The notes below the pieces were generated by a model. The model did not search any database and was not told the origin of the DNA. It worked only from the letters and a program-made list of their open reading frames with translations. Positions 6,831-7,552 of a stretch of 7,552 nucleotides of DNA are shown here, piece by piece (within the stretch, counting starts at the first letter, position 1; each line of letters begins with the position of its first letter). The position numbers were made by a program, and so were the translations under genes. The DNA is taken from the NCBI GenBank assembly GCA_030681145.1, contig JAUXXK010000050.1:1-7552 (forward strand), read 5' to 3'. The stretch comes from Methanobacteriaceae archaeon (GTDB lineage: Archaea > Methanobacteriota > Methanobacteria > Methanobacteriales > Methanobacteriaceae).

Positions 6831-6859
6831 ATTGCCTCAGATATCACAGAATAGGCAAT
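6831..6859. repeat. Perfect 7-bp inverted repeat upstream of the rpl21e promoter
   Basis: ATTGCCT (6831-6837) and AGGCAAT (6853-6859) are exact inverted copies separated by 15 bases. The 22-base centre-to-centre spacing is about two helical turns, which suits a dimeric regulator. It lies just upstream of the TATA-like element. It could alternatively fold as an RNA hairpin in a pus10 read-through transcript. Confidence 0.4.
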
Positions 6860-7017
6860 CCATATTTCTCAAATTTGATAAAGATTATTAATATTAGAGA
6901 AAATTCGAATGATCAACTACCTAAGGTGTGTTTAATCGACCATCAATATCTATTAGAATAAACTATTTATTGTTGCTATTAATATATTTTCCCATTAATA
7001 AATAGAAACTTAATTTT

Positions 7018-7552
7018 TTAGATACCTACCTCCAGAACATCCAGTTCCACACATAGTGCTGAAGTTCTTAAAACCTGACTTACATTGGGTTGTGTTCTCT
7101 TTTCATCTCCAGATATTAATTCTTTGATATAAAGTCCACCTTGGCCTTTTATAATTAATATAATATTATTAGAATCGATAATTTCGGCTTTTATGTCCAT
7201 AACCTCTCTGATCCTAATTTTATCTGCCCTACGATGAGAAACTCTAGTAGGTGTGCGCTGTTTTATTATCTTAAGAGATTTTAGTTTTTTAAGGTCTTCT
7301 TCATTAATTCCATCTTTCAGTTCTACATGGGCTTGGTAAATTTTGTACGTATCTGGAGAAGACATTTTAATCTCTGCTTTACGGGAGCGAATAGAATATT
7401 TCAAGTCTTGAACTTCCACTTTATTGGATGCATGTTCATTAATACTTTCAGTGAGTTTTTCAAGATCCAAAACTCTCCGATGAGGTTCTTTTATTTCCAA
7501 TACAAAAGGTCTACCATTTCCTAACATCCTAACATCAATATCTTCCCTTCCT
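7018..7552 (-). CDS. pus10: tRNA pseudouridine synthase Pus10, C-terminal part (5' partial)
   Basis: The frame is open from the right edge to the TAA at 7018-7020, giving 177 visible residues; the ATG at 7525-7527 is internal. The codons at the edge read GREDIDVRMLGNGRPFVLEI, a very characteristic Pus10 stretch in the catalytic domain. QRTPTRVSHRRAD (about 101-113) and GGLYIKELISGDEKRTQPNVS (about 138-158) are further family signatures near the C terminus. Archaeal Pus10 makes pseudouridine 55, and in many species also 54, in the T-loop of tRNA. The N-terminal THUMP-like region and the catalytic Asp lie outside the window, so activity cannot be judged here. It points in the same direction as rpl21e, 240 bases downstream, and no T-run of five or more follows it, so read-through is possible. 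Confidence 0.95.
   Translation of the reverse strand, partial: GREDIDVRMLGNGRPFVLEIKEPHRRVLDLEKLTESINEHASNKVEVQDLKYSIRSRKAEIKMSSPDTYKIYQAHVELKDGINEEDLKKLKSLKIIKQRTPTRVSHRRADKIRIREVMDIKAEIIDSNNIILIIKGQGGLYIKELISGDEKRTQPNVSQVLRTSALCVELDVLEVGI

Noticed and set aside
7327..7524. A 65-codon plus-strand ORF antisense to pus10.
   Set aside because: It lies wholly opposite conserved Pus10 motifs and has no family resemblance.

Overview
The window comes from an archaeal chromosome, most likely an AT-rich methanogen of the Methanobacteriales (Methanobacterium-like). The archaeal assignment rests on ribosomal protein L21e, an Rpb4-type RNA polymerase subunit, a Pus10 tRNA pseudouridine synthase, a DUF655 protein and a HemK2/Mtq2-type methyltransferase. 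The genus-level guess is inference from base composition, gene order and the neighbouring TPR and DUF998 genes. No tRNA, rRNA, CRISPR array, IS element or phage gene was seen.

Left part, plus strand (1-3876): the 3' part of a DUF998 multi-pass membrane protein runs in from the left edge. Three tetratricopeptide-repeat (TPR) proteins follow. The first (640-1317, about six repeats) stands alone and is followed by a hairpin. A 605-base AT-rich gap without a recognisable gene comes next. Then come two nine-repeat TPR genes separated by 16 bases (1923-2897 and 2914-3876). These two align end to end with a register offset of only one residue, so they look like a diverged tandem duplication. Nothing in the sequence identifies their binding partners.

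Right part, minus strand (7552 down to 3865): a translation and transcription housekeeping cluster, in transcription order pus10 (5' end outside the window), rpl21e, rpoF, a DUF655 RNA-binding protein, rsmA/ksgA, and a HemK2/Mtq2-family methyltransferase. The products modify tRNA (Pus10), build the large subunit (L21e), form half of the RNA polymerase stalk (RpoF), probably bind nucleic acid (DUF655), dimethylate 16S rRNA (RsmA) and probably methylate release factor aRF1 (HemK2-like). rpl21e and rpoF overlap by four bases. A 240-base gap separates pus10 from rpl21e and carries a candidate promoter plus two inverted repeats.

The two halves converge: the last TPR gene and the methyltransferase overlap tail to tail by 12 bp, and the likely oligo-T terminator of each lies inside the other. 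The main points worth a second look are a possible hairpin that would hide the rsmA ribosome-binding site, the inverted repeats upstream of rpl21e, an NTPY variant of the NPPY motif in the methyltransferase, and the TPR duplication. Most of the window is ordinary housekeeping sequence, and I see no clear evidence of a wholly new system.
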